Below, in pieces: positions 15,468 through 24,859 of a DNA stretch of 64,000 bases. Within the stretch, counting starts at the first letter, position 1. Each line of letters begins with the position of its first letter. Source of the DNA: Anoxybacillus amylolyticus. GTDB taxonomy: Bacteria; Bacillota; Bacilli; Bacillales; Anoxybacillaceae. The DNA lies in contig NZ_CP015438.1 of assembly GCF_001634285.1 (NCBI RefSeq), positions 1,748,001 through 1,812,000 on the forward strand, in the 5' to 3' direction. A program made the translations under genes and the position numbers. The notes below the pieces were generated by a model that did no database searches, was not told the origin of the DNA, and saw nothing but the letters and a program-made list of their open reading frames with translations.

Positions 15468-16610
15468 ATGAGCAAACTAACAATCATCGCAACCGCTGCG
15501 ATGGGGATGGAATCGGTCGTCGCCGAGGAAGTGCGTCGCCTCGGCTACGAATGTACGGTAGACAATGGAAAAGTTACCTTCATGGCGGACGAATTAGCGA
15601 TTTGCCGCGCGAATTTATGGCTGCGCACCGCCGATCGCGTGAAATTAAAAATTGGCGAATTCAAAGCGACGACATTTGAAGAGTTGTTTGAACAAACGAA
15701 GGTGCTTCCGTGGCCAGATTATTTGCCAGCGAATGCTGAATTCCCGGTCATCGGAAAATCTGTCAAATCGAAATTGTTTAGCGTATCGGACTGCCAAGCG
15801 ATTGTGAAAAAAGCGATCGTGGAAAGTTTAAAACAGCATTACCATGTGTCATGGTTTGAAGAAACAGGTCCGCTGTATCGCATAGAAGTCGCGCTTCATA
15901 AAGATATCGCGACGTTGACGATCGACACAAGCGGTGCAGGGCTCCATAAACGCGGGTATCGCGTTGCACAGGGAGAAGCCCCGCTAAAAGAAACGATGGC
16001 TGCGGCGCTCATTTTGCTCACGAACTGGACACCCGACCGCCCGTTTATTGATCCGTTTTGCGGCTCAGGCACTATCCCAATTGAAGCCACCCTCATTGGA
16101 CAAAATATCGCGCCTGGATTTAATCGTGACTTTGTTTCCGAACAATGGGATTGGATTGGTTCACGCAAATGGGAACTTGCTCGCGAAGAAGCGGAAGATG
16201 TTGCTAACTACGCTCAGCCGCTCGATATTTCCGGTTTTGACATCGACCACCGCATGGTTGAAATTGCGAAAGAAAATGCACTCGAAGCAGGGCTTGGCGA
16301 TTTGATTACGTTCAAGCAAATGCAAGTGAAAGACTTGACAACGAACAAACGATACGGTGTCATTGTCGGTAACCCACCATACGGTGAACGGCTTGGCGAG
16401 CGAAAAGAAGTTGAAAAAATGTACGAAGACATGGGAAAAGCATTCGCAACATTAGACACGTGGTCAATTTATCTACTAACGGCTCATAAAGAATTTGAAA
16501 AACATTACGGCAAACCAGCAACGAAGCGCCGCAAGCTATTTAACGGCTTTATCGAAACCCAATACTATCAATACTGGGGACCGAAACCACCGAAAAGCAC
16601 ACTTTCATAG
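15468..16610 (+). CDS. ypsC: THUMP-domain rRNA (guanine-N2) methyltransferase YpsC
   Basis: A 380-residue protein. An N-terminal ferredoxin-like/THUMP region (1-165) is followed by a Rossmann methyltransferase with PFCGSGTIPIEA (SAM site, near 187), DIDHRMVEIAKENA and the catalytic VGNPPYGERL motif (near 303) of N2-guanine methyltransferases. It corresponds to the RlmL N-terminal half, so 23S rRNA is the expected substrate. Order rnpB-ypsC-ypvA follows B. subtilis. An AGGAGG site is 8 nt upstream, 9 bp after the c-di-GMP gene, so the two may be co-transcribed. Confidence 0.93.
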   Translation: MSKLTIIATAAMGMESVVAEEVRRLGYECTVDNGKVTFMADELAICRANLWLRTADRVKLKIGEFKATTFEELFEQTKVLPWPDYLPANAEFPVIGKSVKSKLFSVSDCQAIVKKAIVESLKQHYHVSWFEETGPLYRIEVALHKDIATLTIDTSGAGLHKRGYRVAQGEAPLKETMAAALILLTNWTPDRPFIDPFCGSGTIPIEATLIGQNIAPGFNRDFVSEQWDWIGSRKWELAREEAEDVANYAQPLDISGFDIDHRMVEIAKENALEAGLGDLITFKQMQVKDLTTNKRYGVIVGNPPYGERLGERKEVEKMYEDMGKAFATLDTWSIYLLTAHKEFEKHYGKPATKRRKLFNGFIETQYYQYWGPKPPKSTLS

Positions 16611-16626
16611 GAAAGTGTGTTTTTCG
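16597..16626 (+). terminator. Terminator of ypsC
   Basis: ACACTTTC ATAG GAAAGTGT followed by G and five T's, overlapping the stop codon of ypsC. Confidence 0.8.
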
Positions 16627-16673
16627 CATATCTGCCTGCTTTTTGTCATACAATGACAAACGAGGTGATTGCA

Positions 16674-16826
16674 ATGAAGTCAAACGATTTATTAAAAATT
16701 TCGCAAGCGCTCGACCGTACGTATACAATGTTAGTGCCGCATAACCAAGGGCTAGAACAAGTGGAACAAGCGAAACAAGAATGGAAACAAGCCTTTCTTT
16801 ATGTGCTTTCGCGCGTTTTTCGCTAG
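16674..16826 (+). CDS. Small YptA-position protein
   Basis: A 50-residue amphipathic, mostly helical protein (MKSNDLLKISQALDRTYTML, then a Gln/Glu/Lys-rich part and SRVFR). AGGTGATT precedes the ATG at 16674. It occupies the place between ypsC and ypvA where B. subtilis has the short gene yptA. Its role is unknown. It is a free-standing gene after the ypsC terminator. Confidence 0.65.
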   Translation: MKSNDLLKISQALDRTYTMLVPHNQGLEQVEQAKQEWKQAFLYVLSRVFR

Positions 16827-17016
16827 ATATGTTCATGGACCAAAGTTGATGTTAGTCGACAAACTGTTTGTTGTTCAGTCATATGTCTCTCTTTAAGGAT
16901 ACTCCACACCCGCGTTCGCTAGAAAAAGTGCTCCGGCTTTTCTTTCGTTGACTTCTTTCTATATATAAGGGATAATATTAGTTTGTTACTGTTATTTTTG
17001 TTGGAGGGTTTGGACG

Positions 17017-18954
17017 ATGAGCCGTGAGCGATATCCTTTTTCATTAGAAAAAAACGAAAACTTTTTTGATAAATTAGGTGAATGGATTGGAGACGTATTT
17101 TACGATATTTTGCCTGAAGCAGGGTTTGAATTGCGTGATGAGCAAGTATACATGGCATTTCAGCTCGAACGCGCATTTAAAGAGAAGAAAGTGATGTTTG
17201 CGGAAGCGGGAGTGGGAACAGGGAAGACGATCGTTTATTTGCTTTATGCGATCTGCTATGCCCGTTATACAGGAAAACCAGCGATTATCGCCTGTGCGGA
17301 TGAAACGCTAATTGAACAACTTGTCAAAAAAGAAGGCGATATCGCAAAAATTTCGCAAGCGCTCGACTTACATATTGATGTGCGTCTTGCGAAGTCGCAA
17401 GACCAATATTTATGTCTAAACAAGCTCGATCAAGTGTTAATGTCCGATGAAGAAGAGATAGAGGTATATGAACAAATTTTCGACGAACTGCCGGTATTTG
17501 TTCATGACCATAAAACGTTACAATCGTTCTATCATTACGGCGACCGAAAAGAATACGCCCATTTGAACGACGAACAGTGGGAAAAAATCGCATGGGATCC
17601 GTTTCAAGACTGTTTTGCCTGTGAGAAGCGCCATCGTTGCGGACAAACGTTATCGCGCGAATATTACCGAAAAGCTGCTGACTTGATTATTTGCTCGCAT
17701 GATTTTTACATGGAGCACGTGTGGACGTACGAGGCGCGCAAACGGGAGGGGCAGTTGCCCCTCTTGCCTGAAGCAAGCTGCGTTGTGTTTGACGAAGGGC
17801 ATTTATTAGAATTTGCTGCACAAAAAGCGCTCACGTACCGCATGAAAGAAACGACGCTTGAAACGTTACTGACACGTTTATTAGAAAACGATATTCGCGA
17901 AGAACTGGCCTATCTAATCGAAGATGCCCTCCAAGTGTGTGACCGCTTTTTTACAGAGCTAGGAAAATGTGCGGCCGAAGTAACTGGTTCCAATCGCCAA
18001 GAGCTAACATTTTCGGAAGACTTAATCCGCTTCGCGAAGCAATTGGCGCACACGCTTGAAGGGATTGGCAATGAACTCGTATTAGAAAGCGAAACGTACA
18101 CAATCGACCATTACCAACTAAATATCGTCGATGAATATTTAGACCAAATCGAGCATTCGCTTCATTTATTCCTTCATAACCGCGAAGCGATTACATGGCT
18201 CGAAGCATCACCAGAAGGGAAAACACTTGTGATTATGCCGCGAACGGTTCAAGAAGTATTGCGCGAAAAAGTGTTTAGCAAAAAAATACCGTTTATTTTT
18301 TCATCTGCTACGTTATCCAACCAAAAATCGTTTGCATATATTGCCGAAAGTTTAGGGATTGATGACTATTTATCGTTTAGCGTTCATTCGCCGTTCGATT
18401 ACGAAGAACAAATGACTCTTTATATGCCAACGTTTATAGATAACGATAAGTTATTTACACAAAAGTATCGCTATACGATGCAAAAAATTCAAGAAACGAA
18501 CGGACGTGCGCTTATTTTGTTCCCTTCTAAACAAGAATTGCACCAATTTAAACAAGCTGCGCAACAGGAAAAGTTCTCTTTCTTATTTGAAGGCGATCGA
18601 GAAATTAGTGAACTTGTTGCCGAGTTCCAAAGCCATGAAGAAACGGTTTTATGTACCGAACATTTATGGGAAGGGCTAGATATCCCAGGACCTTCCTTGT
18701 CCAACGTTATCATTTGGTCACTACCGTATCCACCAAACGATCCAGTGTTTCAAGCGAAGCGAAAGGCGTATGCAGATCCATTTTGGCAAGTGGACGTTCC
18801 GTATATGCTGTTAAGGCTGCGCCAAGGGGTTGGCCGCCTCATTCGCACCCATGAAGACCGCGGCATTGTTTCTATTTTTGTGACGACCGACGAAGACAGA
18901 CGGGTCATCGAAGCAATCAAAAACGTATTGCCAACGACGGTTAGGGGAGAATAA
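17017..18954 (+). CDS. ypvA: DinG-like superfamily 2 DNA helicase YpvA
   Basis: A 645-residue helicase. Walker A is EAGVGTGKTIVYL (near 67), the Walker B/DEAH box is VVFDEGHLLE (near 255), motif III-like SSATLS is near 430, and motif VI is RLRQGVGRLIR (near 605). Cysteines at YLCLNK (about 130), DCFACEKRHRCG (about 200-208) are placed like the Fe-S cluster ligands of XPD/DinG helicases. Expected to unwind DNA or R-loops 5' to 3'. GGAGGGTTTGG precedes the ATG. Located as in B. subtilis between yptA and ypwA. Confidence 0.93.
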   Translation: MSRERYPFSLEKNENFFDKLGEWIGDVFYDILPEAGFELRDEQVYMAFQLERAFKEKKVMFAEAGVGTGKTIVYLLYAICYARYTGKPAIIACADETLIEQLVKKEGDIAKISQALDLHIDVRLAKSQDQYLCLNKLDQVLMSDEEEIEVYEQIFDELPVFVHDHKTLQSFYHYGDRKEYAHLNDEQWEKIAWDPFQDCFACEKRHRCGQTLSREYYRKAADLIICSHDFYMEHVWTYEARKREGQLPLLPEASCVVFDEGHLLEFAAQKALTYRMKETTLETLLTRLLENDIREELAYLIEDALQVCDRFFTELGKCAAEVTGSNRQELTFSEDLIRFAKQLAHTLEGIGNELVLESETYTIDHYQLNIVDEYLDQIEHSLHLFLHNREAITWLEASPEGKTLVIMPRTVQEVLREKVFSKKIPFIFSSATLSNQKSFAYIAESLGIDDYLSFSVHSPFDYEEQMTLYMPTFIDNDKLFTQKYRYTMQKIQETNGRALILFPSKQELHQFKQAAQQEKFSFLFEGDREISELVAEFQSHEETVLCTEHLWEGLDIPGPSLSNVIIWSLPYPPNDPVFQAKRKAYADPFWQVDVPYMLLRLRQGVGRLIRTHEDRGIVSIFVTTDEDRRVIEAIKNVLPTTVRGE

Positions 18955-18970
18955 TTTCTTCCCTATTTTT
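18938..18970 (+). terminator. Terminator of ypvA
   Basis: TTAGGGGAGAA / TTCTTCCCTA with T's, overlapping the end of ypvA. The stem contains one mismatch. Confidence 0.5.
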
Positions 18971-19041
18971 GTTTCATAAAAAGGAAAACGATACTTTGGG
19001 GCGAATTATATAGGGGCGAGCAAAGGAATAGGAGGATTGTT

Positions 19042-20550
19042 ATGGTAAAAGAAGTTGAGCAACAATTTTTGCGTTATGTCAAAAAAATGATGAGCTATAA
19101 TGAAGCAATTCAAGTGATGTATTGGGATATGCGGACAGGGGCGCCGAAAAAAGGGCTTGAGCAGCGGTCGGAAGTTATTGGGGTACTGTCCGAAGAAGTG
19201 TTCAAAATGTCGACGTCGGAAGAAATGGCGGCATATATCGCCAAATTGTCGCCAGCTAGCGTACAAGCGCAATTATCAGACGTTGCTCGGTATACGTTAG
19301 CGGAGTGTAAAAAAGAATACGAACGAAATAAAAAAATTCCAGCGGATGAATATAAAGAATACGTTATTTTACAAGCAAAAGCGGAAAGTGTCTGGGAAGA
19401 AGCAAAAGCAAAAGCAGATTTTTCGCTCTTTCGCCCTTATTTAGAAAAGCTCGTTGCTTTTAATAAAAAATTTATCGACTATTGGGGCTATGAAGGCAAT
19501 CCATATAACACGCTGCTTGATTTATATGAGCCAGGCGTTACGGTTGAAGTGCTCGATGACGTATTTGCAAAATTGCGCGAACGAATCGTTCCGCTCGTGC
19601 AAGCGGTCGTCGCTTCTCGCCACCAACCAGATACGTCATGTTTATTCCATCCGTTTCCGAAAGAAAAACAGCGCGATCTTAGTTTGTGGCTGTTAGGTAG
19701 GATTGGCTATGATTTTTCGGCAGGACGATTAGACGAAACCGTTCATCCATTTGCCATCGGCTTAAACCCAGGCGATGTCCGAATTACGACGAGATACGAT
19801 GAACGTGATTTCCGCACCGCGTTATTTGGAACGATTCATGAGTGTGGCCATGCGTTATACGAACAAAATATTGCCGAAACATTAACCGGCACCCCACTAT
19901 GTACTGGAACATCGATGGGAATTCATGAATCGCAATCGTTGTTTTACGAAAACTTCATCGGTCGTCACTATTCGTTTTGGAAGGGAATTTATCCGTTGTT
20001 TCAACAATATGCGCCAGAACAATTTGCTAACGTTTCGCTCGATGACTTTTATCGAGCGATTAACGAAGTAAAGCCATCGCTCATTCGCATCGAAGCGGAC
20101 GAATTAACGTATCCGTTGCACGTTATGATTCGGTACGAAATCGAAAAAGGAGTGTTTAATGGAACAATCGAGGTGAAAGATTTGCCGGACATTTGGAACA
20201 CAAAATATGAAGAATATCTAGGCATTCGCCCAGACCATGATGGGGTAGGGGTGTTGCAAGACGTTCATTGGTCTGGAGGGAGTTTCGGATATTTCCCTTC
20301 GTATGCGCTTGGATATATGTATGCAGCACAGCTACATCATGCGATGCTTAAAGACATCCCAAACTTTGCTGAACTGCTTGAAACAGGAGAGTTGTTGCTG
20401 ATTCGAGAATGGTTAACAGAAAAAGTACACCGCTTCGGAAAAACGAAAAAGCCGCTTGACATTTTGCGCGAGGCGACAGGGGAAGGTTTGAACGTTGACT
20501 ACTTAATTCATTATTTAGAAGAAAAATATAAAACAATTTATCGATTATAA
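19042..20550 (+). CDS. ypwA: Carboxypeptidase Taq, M32 metallopeptidase
   Basis: A 502-residue cytoplasmic enzyme of standard M32 length. The zinc motif is HECGH (near 267) with a distal glutamate in GIHESQSLFYEN (near 295), and the family motifs DVRITTRY and the late IRPDHDGVGVLQDVHWSGGSFGYFPSY stretch (around 395-420) are present. It removes C-terminal residues with broad specificity; the M32 type enzyme comes from Thermus. An AGGAGG site is 8 nt upstream. Order ypvA-ypwA follows B. subtilis. Confidence 0.95.
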   Translation: MVKEVEQQFLRYVKKMMSYNEAIQVMYWDMRTGAPKKGLEQRSEVIGVLSEEVFKMSTSEEMAAYIAKLSPASVQAQLSDVARYTLAECKKEYERNKKIPADEYKEYVILQAKAESVWEEAKAKADFSLFRPYLEKLVAFNKKFIDYWGYEGNPYNTLLDLYEPGVTVEVLDDVFAKLRERIVPLVQAVVASRHQPDTSCLFHPFPKEKQRDLSLWLLGRIGYDFSAGRLDETVHPFAIGLNPGDVRITTRYDERDFRTALFGTIHECGHALYEQNIAETLTGTPLCTGTSMGIHESQSLFYENFIGRHYSFWKGIYPLFQQYAPEQFANVSLDDFYRAINEVKPSLIRIEADELTYPLHVMIRYEIEKGVFNGTIEVKDLPDIWNTKYEEYLGIRPDHDGVGVLQDVHWSGGSFGYFPSYALGYMYAAQLHHAMLKDIPNFAELLETGELLLIREWLTEKVHRFGKTKKPLDILREATGEGLNVDYLIHYLEEKYKTIYRL

Positions 20551-20587
20551 AGAAAAGGGTGCCCACTCGGGACACCCTTTTCTTTCA
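20551..20587. terminator. Bidirectional terminator between ypwA and the oxidase operon
   Basis: AAAGAAAAGGGTGCCC / GGGACACCCTTTTCTTT, a long stem with A-tract and T-tract flanks serving two convergent genes. Confidence 0.85.
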
Positions 20588-22231
20588 CCATAGTTTATAG
20601 CCCTTGGAACCAGGCGGTGCGTTTTGAATCATATCAATGAATGGGATTGTATACGCGATTAAAATTAACGCAACGGTAATACCAATCCAAAGTTTCCAGT
20701 TTTCCATGGCAAGCGGTGTGCGTTCTGCTCCTTCTGCCAATTCGGCAACAGGGAATTCCGTTTCGCCTTTTGGAGCGAAAAACGCTAAGTTTGTAATGAT
20801 GACAAGCACTAAAATAATACCAATGAACAAAATTGTTCCGCCGACCGCTTGGGCAATTTGGTACGGAATCCATTCAAGTGCCTGCGGCGAATTGCCGTAC
20901 GTAGAGAATGCCGAACGGCGAGGGGCACCTAATAATCCTTCAAAGTGCATCGCACCAGACATAAACGTCATCCCAATAACCCATACGATCGTTTGAATAA
21001 TCGCTAATCGGTTCATCGCTTTCGTCATGACGCGCCCGCTTAAATGCGGCACAAGCCAGTAAGCAGCACCAAAGAACGTAAGGACAACTGTTGTTGCCAA
21101 TGTTAAATGGAAGTGGCCTGTAACCCAAATCGTATTATGCACCACTTGGTCAAGTTGGTGGGAAGCGTTCACAAGTCCGCCAGCACCAGCTGGGATAAAG
21201 AACACCATTCCGACAAACGGTGCGAAGAAGCGAGCATCTCCCCATGGAAGTTTGCGCAACCATCCGAACAGACCTGTTGCTCCTTTCGAGCGGCCGTATA
21301 ACTCAAACGTTGCGAACATGGCAAATGCGGTCATCAGCGACGGGATTGCGACCATAAATGTTAATACAACTTGCACGTATTTCCAGAACGGATCAATCCC
21401 TGGCTCCATTAATTGATGGTGGAACCCGACAGGAATCGAGAAGAACAAGAACAAAATGAACGATAACCGCGCTAACGAGTCAGAGAAAATTTTTCCACCG
21501 ATAATTTTCGGTACAATCGCATACCAAACCATATATGCTGGCAATAACCAGAAATAAACAAGCGGGTGTCCAAAGTACCAGAACAATGTCCGGCTTACTA
21601 ATACGTTAATACGATCGACAAGTCCTAACGACCAAGGCAACAGTTGAATTAAAACGGTTGCTGCGACCCCGAGCGAGCAAACGAGCCATAAGATCATATT
21701 TGCGACTGCCATAAAGGTAAGAAGCGGACTTACTTGTTTTGGATGTTCTTTCTTCCATCGTGCATAATGAGCGAATATGGCAAAACCGCTAACCCAGCTA
21801 CCAACGACGACAAGCGTTAATCCCAAATAAAACCCTGGATGCGCTTGCAGCGGTGCATAAAACGTATAAAGCACCGACGCTTGACCGATTAAGATAAAGA
21901 ATGCAGTGATTGCTGTACCAATAGTCATGAGCCAGAAGCCAACCCAGCCCCAGAAGCGAACGCGGTCAGAAAACGTTCCTGCTGTACGGCTAACGGCAGC
22001 AAATTGAAACCCAATAATAAAGAATGTAGTTAGTACAAGTCCAAGCAACACACCGTGAGTCGTTAAAATGGTATAATAGCTAATGTTGGCAGGGAGAGTA
22101 AATTTCCCAGAGCGGACTAGTGTTTGCAGTAGCCCGGCTAATCCGCCTAATCCCAATGCAATAAACGCAACATAAAGATGAGCTAGTGCCAATTTGGCAT
22201 CGCGACGATCGACTTTTACCGTTTCATTCAT
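20585..22231 (-). CDS. cbaA: ba3-type cytochrome c oxidase subunit I
   Basis: A 548-residue polytopic haem-copper oxidase subunit with about 13 membrane helices. Ligand motifs are present: THGVLLGLV (low-spin haem His), FGHPLVYFW (CuB His and the cross-linked Tyr), FHHQLMEPG (two CuB His) and TGHFHLTLAT (haem His pair). The B-family pattern, with no subunit I Glu (GHPE replaced by HPLVY), indicates a low-oxygen ba3/bo3 oxidase like those of Thermus and Geobacillus. The start overlaps the stop of subunit II by 4 bp. It reduces O2 and pumps protons at the cytoplasmic membrane. Confidence 0.95.
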   Translation of the reverse strand: MNETVKVDRRDAKLALAHLYVAFIALGLGGLAGLLQTLVRSGKFTLPANISYYTILTTHGVLLGLVLTTFFIIGFQFAAVSRTAGTFSDRVRFWGWVGFWLMTIGTAITAFFILIGQASVLYTFYAPLQAHPGFYLGLTLVVVGSWVSGFAIFAHYARWKKEHPKQVSPLLTFMAVANMILWLVCSLGVAATVLIQLLPWSLGLVDRINVLVSRTLFWYFGHPLVYFWLLPAYMVWYAIVPKIIGGKIFSDSLARLSFILFLFFSIPVGFHHQLMEPGIDPFWKYVQVVLTFMVAIPSLMTAFAMFATFELYGRSKGATGLFGWLRKLPWGDARFFAPFVGMVFFIPAGAGGLVNASHQLDQVVHNTIWVTGHFHLTLATTVVLTFFGAAYWLVPHLSGRVMTKAMNRLAIIQTIVWVIGMTFMSGAMHFEGLLGAPRRSAFSTYGNSPQALEWIPYQIAQAVGGTILFIGIILVLVIITNLAFFAPKGETEFPVAELAEGAERTPLAMENWKLWIGITVALILIAYTIPFIDMIQNAPPGSKGYKLW

Positions 22232-22704
22232 TGTTTATCCACCACCTTAATCCGACCAGTCATCATATGGTGACCAGCACCGCAATATTCGTTACATACA
22301 ATCGTATATTCGCCTGTTTTATCAAATGTTTTCGTGAATGAGTTCACATATCCAGGTTCAACCATCATGTTAATGTTTGTTCCAGCAACTTCAAATCCGT
22401 GAATGACGTCTTTTGTTGTAATATTAATCGTTACTTTTGCCCCTTTTGGAATTTCCACCTGCGCTGGTGTAAATGCAAATGCAGAAGCTACTATATTTAA
22501 CTGGTACTCGTTATCGCCTGTTTTGACAAGCCCAGGTTTATTAAATGGCGGCGTTTGATCGACTTTCTCTGGATCAATCGTTGTTAAGCAGCTTGGCGGT
22601 TGATTCCCTTTCGCGAATGCGCTCACACCGATAATTGTTAAAAAGACGAATAAACAGCCAATTCCGAAAACAAGCCAAATTTTCTCATATTTGTGTATAT
22701 GCAT
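22228..22704 (-). CDS. cbaB: ba3-type cytochrome c oxidase subunit II
   Basis: A 158-residue protein with one N-terminal membrane helix (WLVFGIGCLFVFLTIIGVSAF) and a cupredoxin domain outside the membrane. The binuclear CuA centre is present: DVIHGF (His), then CNEYCGAGHHMM carrying two Cys, Glu, His and Met. There is no cytochrome c domain, so an external cytochrome c or other donor is needed. The stop overlaps cbaA, and the subunit IIa gene lies 21 bp upstream with GAAAGGAG between. Confidence 0.95.
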   Translation of the reverse strand: MHIHKYEKIWLVFGIGCLFVFLTIIGVSAFAKGNQPPSCLTTIDPEKVDQTPPFNKPGLVKTGDNEYQLNIVASAFAFTPAQVEIPKGAKVTINITTKDVIHGFEVAGTNINMMVEPGYVNSFTKTFDKTGEYTIVCNEYCGAGHHMMTGRIKVVDKQ

Positions 22705-22725
22705 ACGCCCATTCTCTCCTTTCTC

Positions 22726-22863
22726 TTATAGACGTTCCAAAAATAAATAATACACGCTTACCCACGTGAAAATGAGGAAAAATCCTAATAAAAAAACCGA
22801 TGCAAGTGTTCCCTTTAAGTTACTCTCTTCTGTTGTTTTTCCCGTTATTTTTTCTTTTTCCAT
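22726..22863 (-). CDS. Cytochrome c oxidase subunit IIa (CoxIIA-type small subunit)
   Basis: A 45-residue protein: a charged start (MEKEKITGKTTEESNLKGTL) then one membrane helix (ASVFLLGFFLIFTWVSVYYL). This is the arrangement of the tiny subunit IIa of Thermus ba3 oxidase, which supplies a helix that complements the single helix of subunit II. The start is preceded by GAAAGGAGGTATGGGAGG. It is the first gene of the oxidase operon. Too short for most length filters. Confidence 0.8.
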   Translation of the reverse strand: MEKEKITGKTTEESNLKGTLASVFLLGFFLIFTWVSVYYLFLERL

Positions 22864-22954
22864 CCTCCCATACCTCCTTTCTTTTATCCCCCAAACGATT
22901 CTTTACACTTTCATCATACAAAACTACTGGCGTTTTTGTAGGGGATTTTCACCA

Positions 22955-23064
22955 TTTCACAAATTGTTCATTCCTTGCTTTACCACTATGCTAACAGTAA
23001 GAAATTGATATATCAGTGATTTTTGTCACATTGTACTAGCTGGATTTGTGAAAAAAATGTGAAC
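22955..23064. promoter_or_regulatory. Cluster of TTCACA/TGTGAA half-sites
   Basis: In the 288-bp divergent gap between the oxidase operon and bpsA are TTTCACAA (22955-22962), TGTCACA (23024-23030), TTTGTGAA (23045-23052) and TGTGAAC (23058-23064). Such half-sites occur in Rex and Crp/Fnr operators, but no pair has ideal inverted spacing. No gene is seen in the gap. Confidence 0.3.
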
Positions 23065-23151
23065 ACACTTATCCCAAAAAAGGAAGTAAAAACAATTTAA
23101 TTTTGTATAGAAAAGATTGGAAATGGGAATAGTATAGTAGGAGGTGCTAGT

Positions 23152-24225
23152 ATGCCAGCTATTCTTTCTGTCGGAACAGCATCGTTGCCTTATGAAGTAA
23201 CGCAACAGGAAGCAAGGCAATATGTGAAGCAATTATTCGAACGATCCTTTCCGCATATCGATCGGCTTTTGCCGGTTTTTGATAACGGTGGCATCGAATC
23301 TCGGTATTTAGTGCAACCGTTAGAATGGTATGAGCAGGTTCACCGCTTTTCTGAAAAAAACGATGTGTATATCGAAAGTGCTGTCCGATACGGATGCGAA
23401 GCGGTGCAAAATTGTTTGCACGATCGATATTTTCTGGAAAATCCAATTACTTATGAAGACATTGAAGCCATTTTTTATATTTCAACGACTGGTCTTTCGA
23501 CGCCAAGTATTGAAGCAAAAATCATGAACAAGTTACCGTTTTGTCCTACGACAAAACGCATTCCCATTTGGGGGCTAGGTTGCGCCGGTGGAGCAGCGGG
23601 ATTAGCGCGGGCGTATGAGTATTGTTTAGCTTTTCCTACCGCAAAAGTATTGGTCGTTGCCGCCGAGTTTTGCAGTTTAACATTTCAGTTATTTGACCGT
23701 TCGAAAAGCAACTTAATCGGCACATCGCTATTTGGGGATGGGGTGTCATGTGTTTGTGTCGCGGGCGACGAAGCGGTGGAAAAACGTATTCGTCCACGAA
23801 TCGTAGCAACACAGTCCGTTTTCATGCCTCATTCGGAAACGGTCATGGGATGGGATATACGCGACGAAGGGTTTTTTGTCGTTTTTTCTAAAGACATTCC
23901 GACAGTCATTCAGTCATGGCTGAAACCGAATGTTGCCGCTTTTTTGCAACAGTACGGACTAGCGATTAACGACATTGACCATTTCATTGCCCATCCAGGC
24001 GGAAAAAAAGTGATTGAAGCTTATGAGAATGCGTTAGGGATTGATAAACAAAAAACAAAAATTTCATTTGATGTGTTACGTAAATTCGGAAATATGTCCT
24101 CTGCAACCATCTATTTTGTTCTTGAGCAATTTATGAAACAGTCCATTTCAAAAGGGCAATTAGGCTTAATGATTGCGCTCGGTCCAGGGTTTAGTGCGGA
24201 ACTCATTTTATTGCGATGGGAGTGA
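23152..24225 (+). CDS. bpsA: Type III polyketide synthase (alkylpyrone synthase)
   Basis: A 357-residue chalcone-synthase-fold enzyme. The triad is visible: Cys in GLGCAGGAAG (near 144), His in FIAHPGGKKV (near 281) and Asn in RKFGNMSSAT (near 314). In B. subtilis the homologue (BcsA/BpsA) condenses long-chain acyl-CoA with malonyl and methylmalonyl-CoA to triketide alkylpyrones. The next gene overlaps by 10 bp and encodes the methyltransferase partner, supporting the same pathway. AGGAGGTG lies 7 nt upstream. An older name is bcsA. Confidence 0.93.
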   Translation: MPAILSVGTASLPYEVTQQEARQYVKQLFERSFPHIDRLLPVFDNGGIESRYLVQPLEWYEQVHRFSEKNDVYIESAVRYGCEAVQNCLHDRYFLENPITYEDIEAIFYISTTGLSTPSIEAKIMNKLPFCPTTKRIPIWGLGCAGGAAGLARAYEYCLAFPTAKVLVVAAEFCSLTFQLFDRSKSNLIGTSLFGDGVSCVCVAGDEAVEKRIRPRIVATQSVFMPHSETVMGWDIRDEGFFVVFSKDIPTVIQSWLKPNVAAFLQQYGLAINDIDHFIAHPGGKKVIEAYENALGIDKQKTKISFDVLRKFGNMSSATIYFVLEQFMKQSISKGQLGLMIALGPGFSAELILLRWE

Positions 24226-24770
24226 AGCATTTGTTGTATGTTTTTTTCCTTTTCATTGTTTGTATGCGGGTAGGCGAACTTCTGATCGCGAAACGAAACG
24301 AACGCATCGTAAAGGCAATGGGAGCAAAAGAGTTTGGGCAAGCTCATTATCGGTGGATTGTTTTATTACATGTCGCATTCCTTTTTTCCTTTTTCATCGA
24401 AGCGCTAATGAAAGGAGCGACGCTTTCGTCATGGTGGCCATTTCTTCTTCCGCTCTTTTTCGCCGTTCAACTACTACGGATATGGGCGCTTTTTTCACTT
24501 GGGGTATTTTGGAACACAAAAATTCTCGTCGTTCCAAACGTCATCGTGCAAAAGGGACCGTATCGTTTTTTGCGCCATCCGAATTATGTTGTTGTCGTGC
24601 TTGAAATATTGCTTATTCCTTTACTGTTTCGTGCCTACATAACAGCGCTCGTCTTTTCCTTGTTAAATGCATACCTTTTATCCATTCGCATTCCGGTGGA
24701 AGAACGTGCGCTTGCTATGTTAACGAACTATAAAGAGTTTAATCGTCCACGCTTTTTTCCTGCTAAATAG
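24216..24770 (+). CDS. bpsB: Isoprenylcysteine methyltransferase-like alkylpyrone O-methyltransferase
   Basis: A 184-residue membrane protein with about four helices. The C-terminal GPYRFLRHPNYVVVVLEI and the later VEERALAM / YKEFNRPRFFP are the signature of the ICMT/PEMT membrane methyltransferases. In B. subtilis YpbQ (BpsB) methylates alkylpyrones made by BpsA. The ATG at 24216 lies inside the end of bpsA, implying coupled translation; a GTG at 24222 is an alternative. Confidence 0.88.
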   Translation: MGVKHLLYVFFLFIVCMRVGELLIAKRNERIVKAMGAKEFGQAHYRWIVLLHVAFLFSFFIEALMKGATLSSWWPFLLPLFFAVQLLRIWALFSLGVFWNTKILVVPNVIVQKGPYRFLRHPNYVVVVLEILLIPLLFRAYITALVFSLLNAYLLSIRIPVEERALAMLTNYKEFNRPRFFPAK

Positions 24771-24789
24771 TTAGCGGGATTTTTTTTTC
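24758..24789 (+). terminator. Terminator of bpsAB
   Basis: CCTGCTAA ATAG TTAGCGGG followed by a run of T's; the stem spans the stop codon of bpsB. Confidence 0.7.
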
Positions 24790-24859
24790 ATTTTTTGTTG
24801 GGAAACCGGCGTAAATACAGTACAATGAGTATATATCTTGCAATAAGGGGTTTTGGTAC

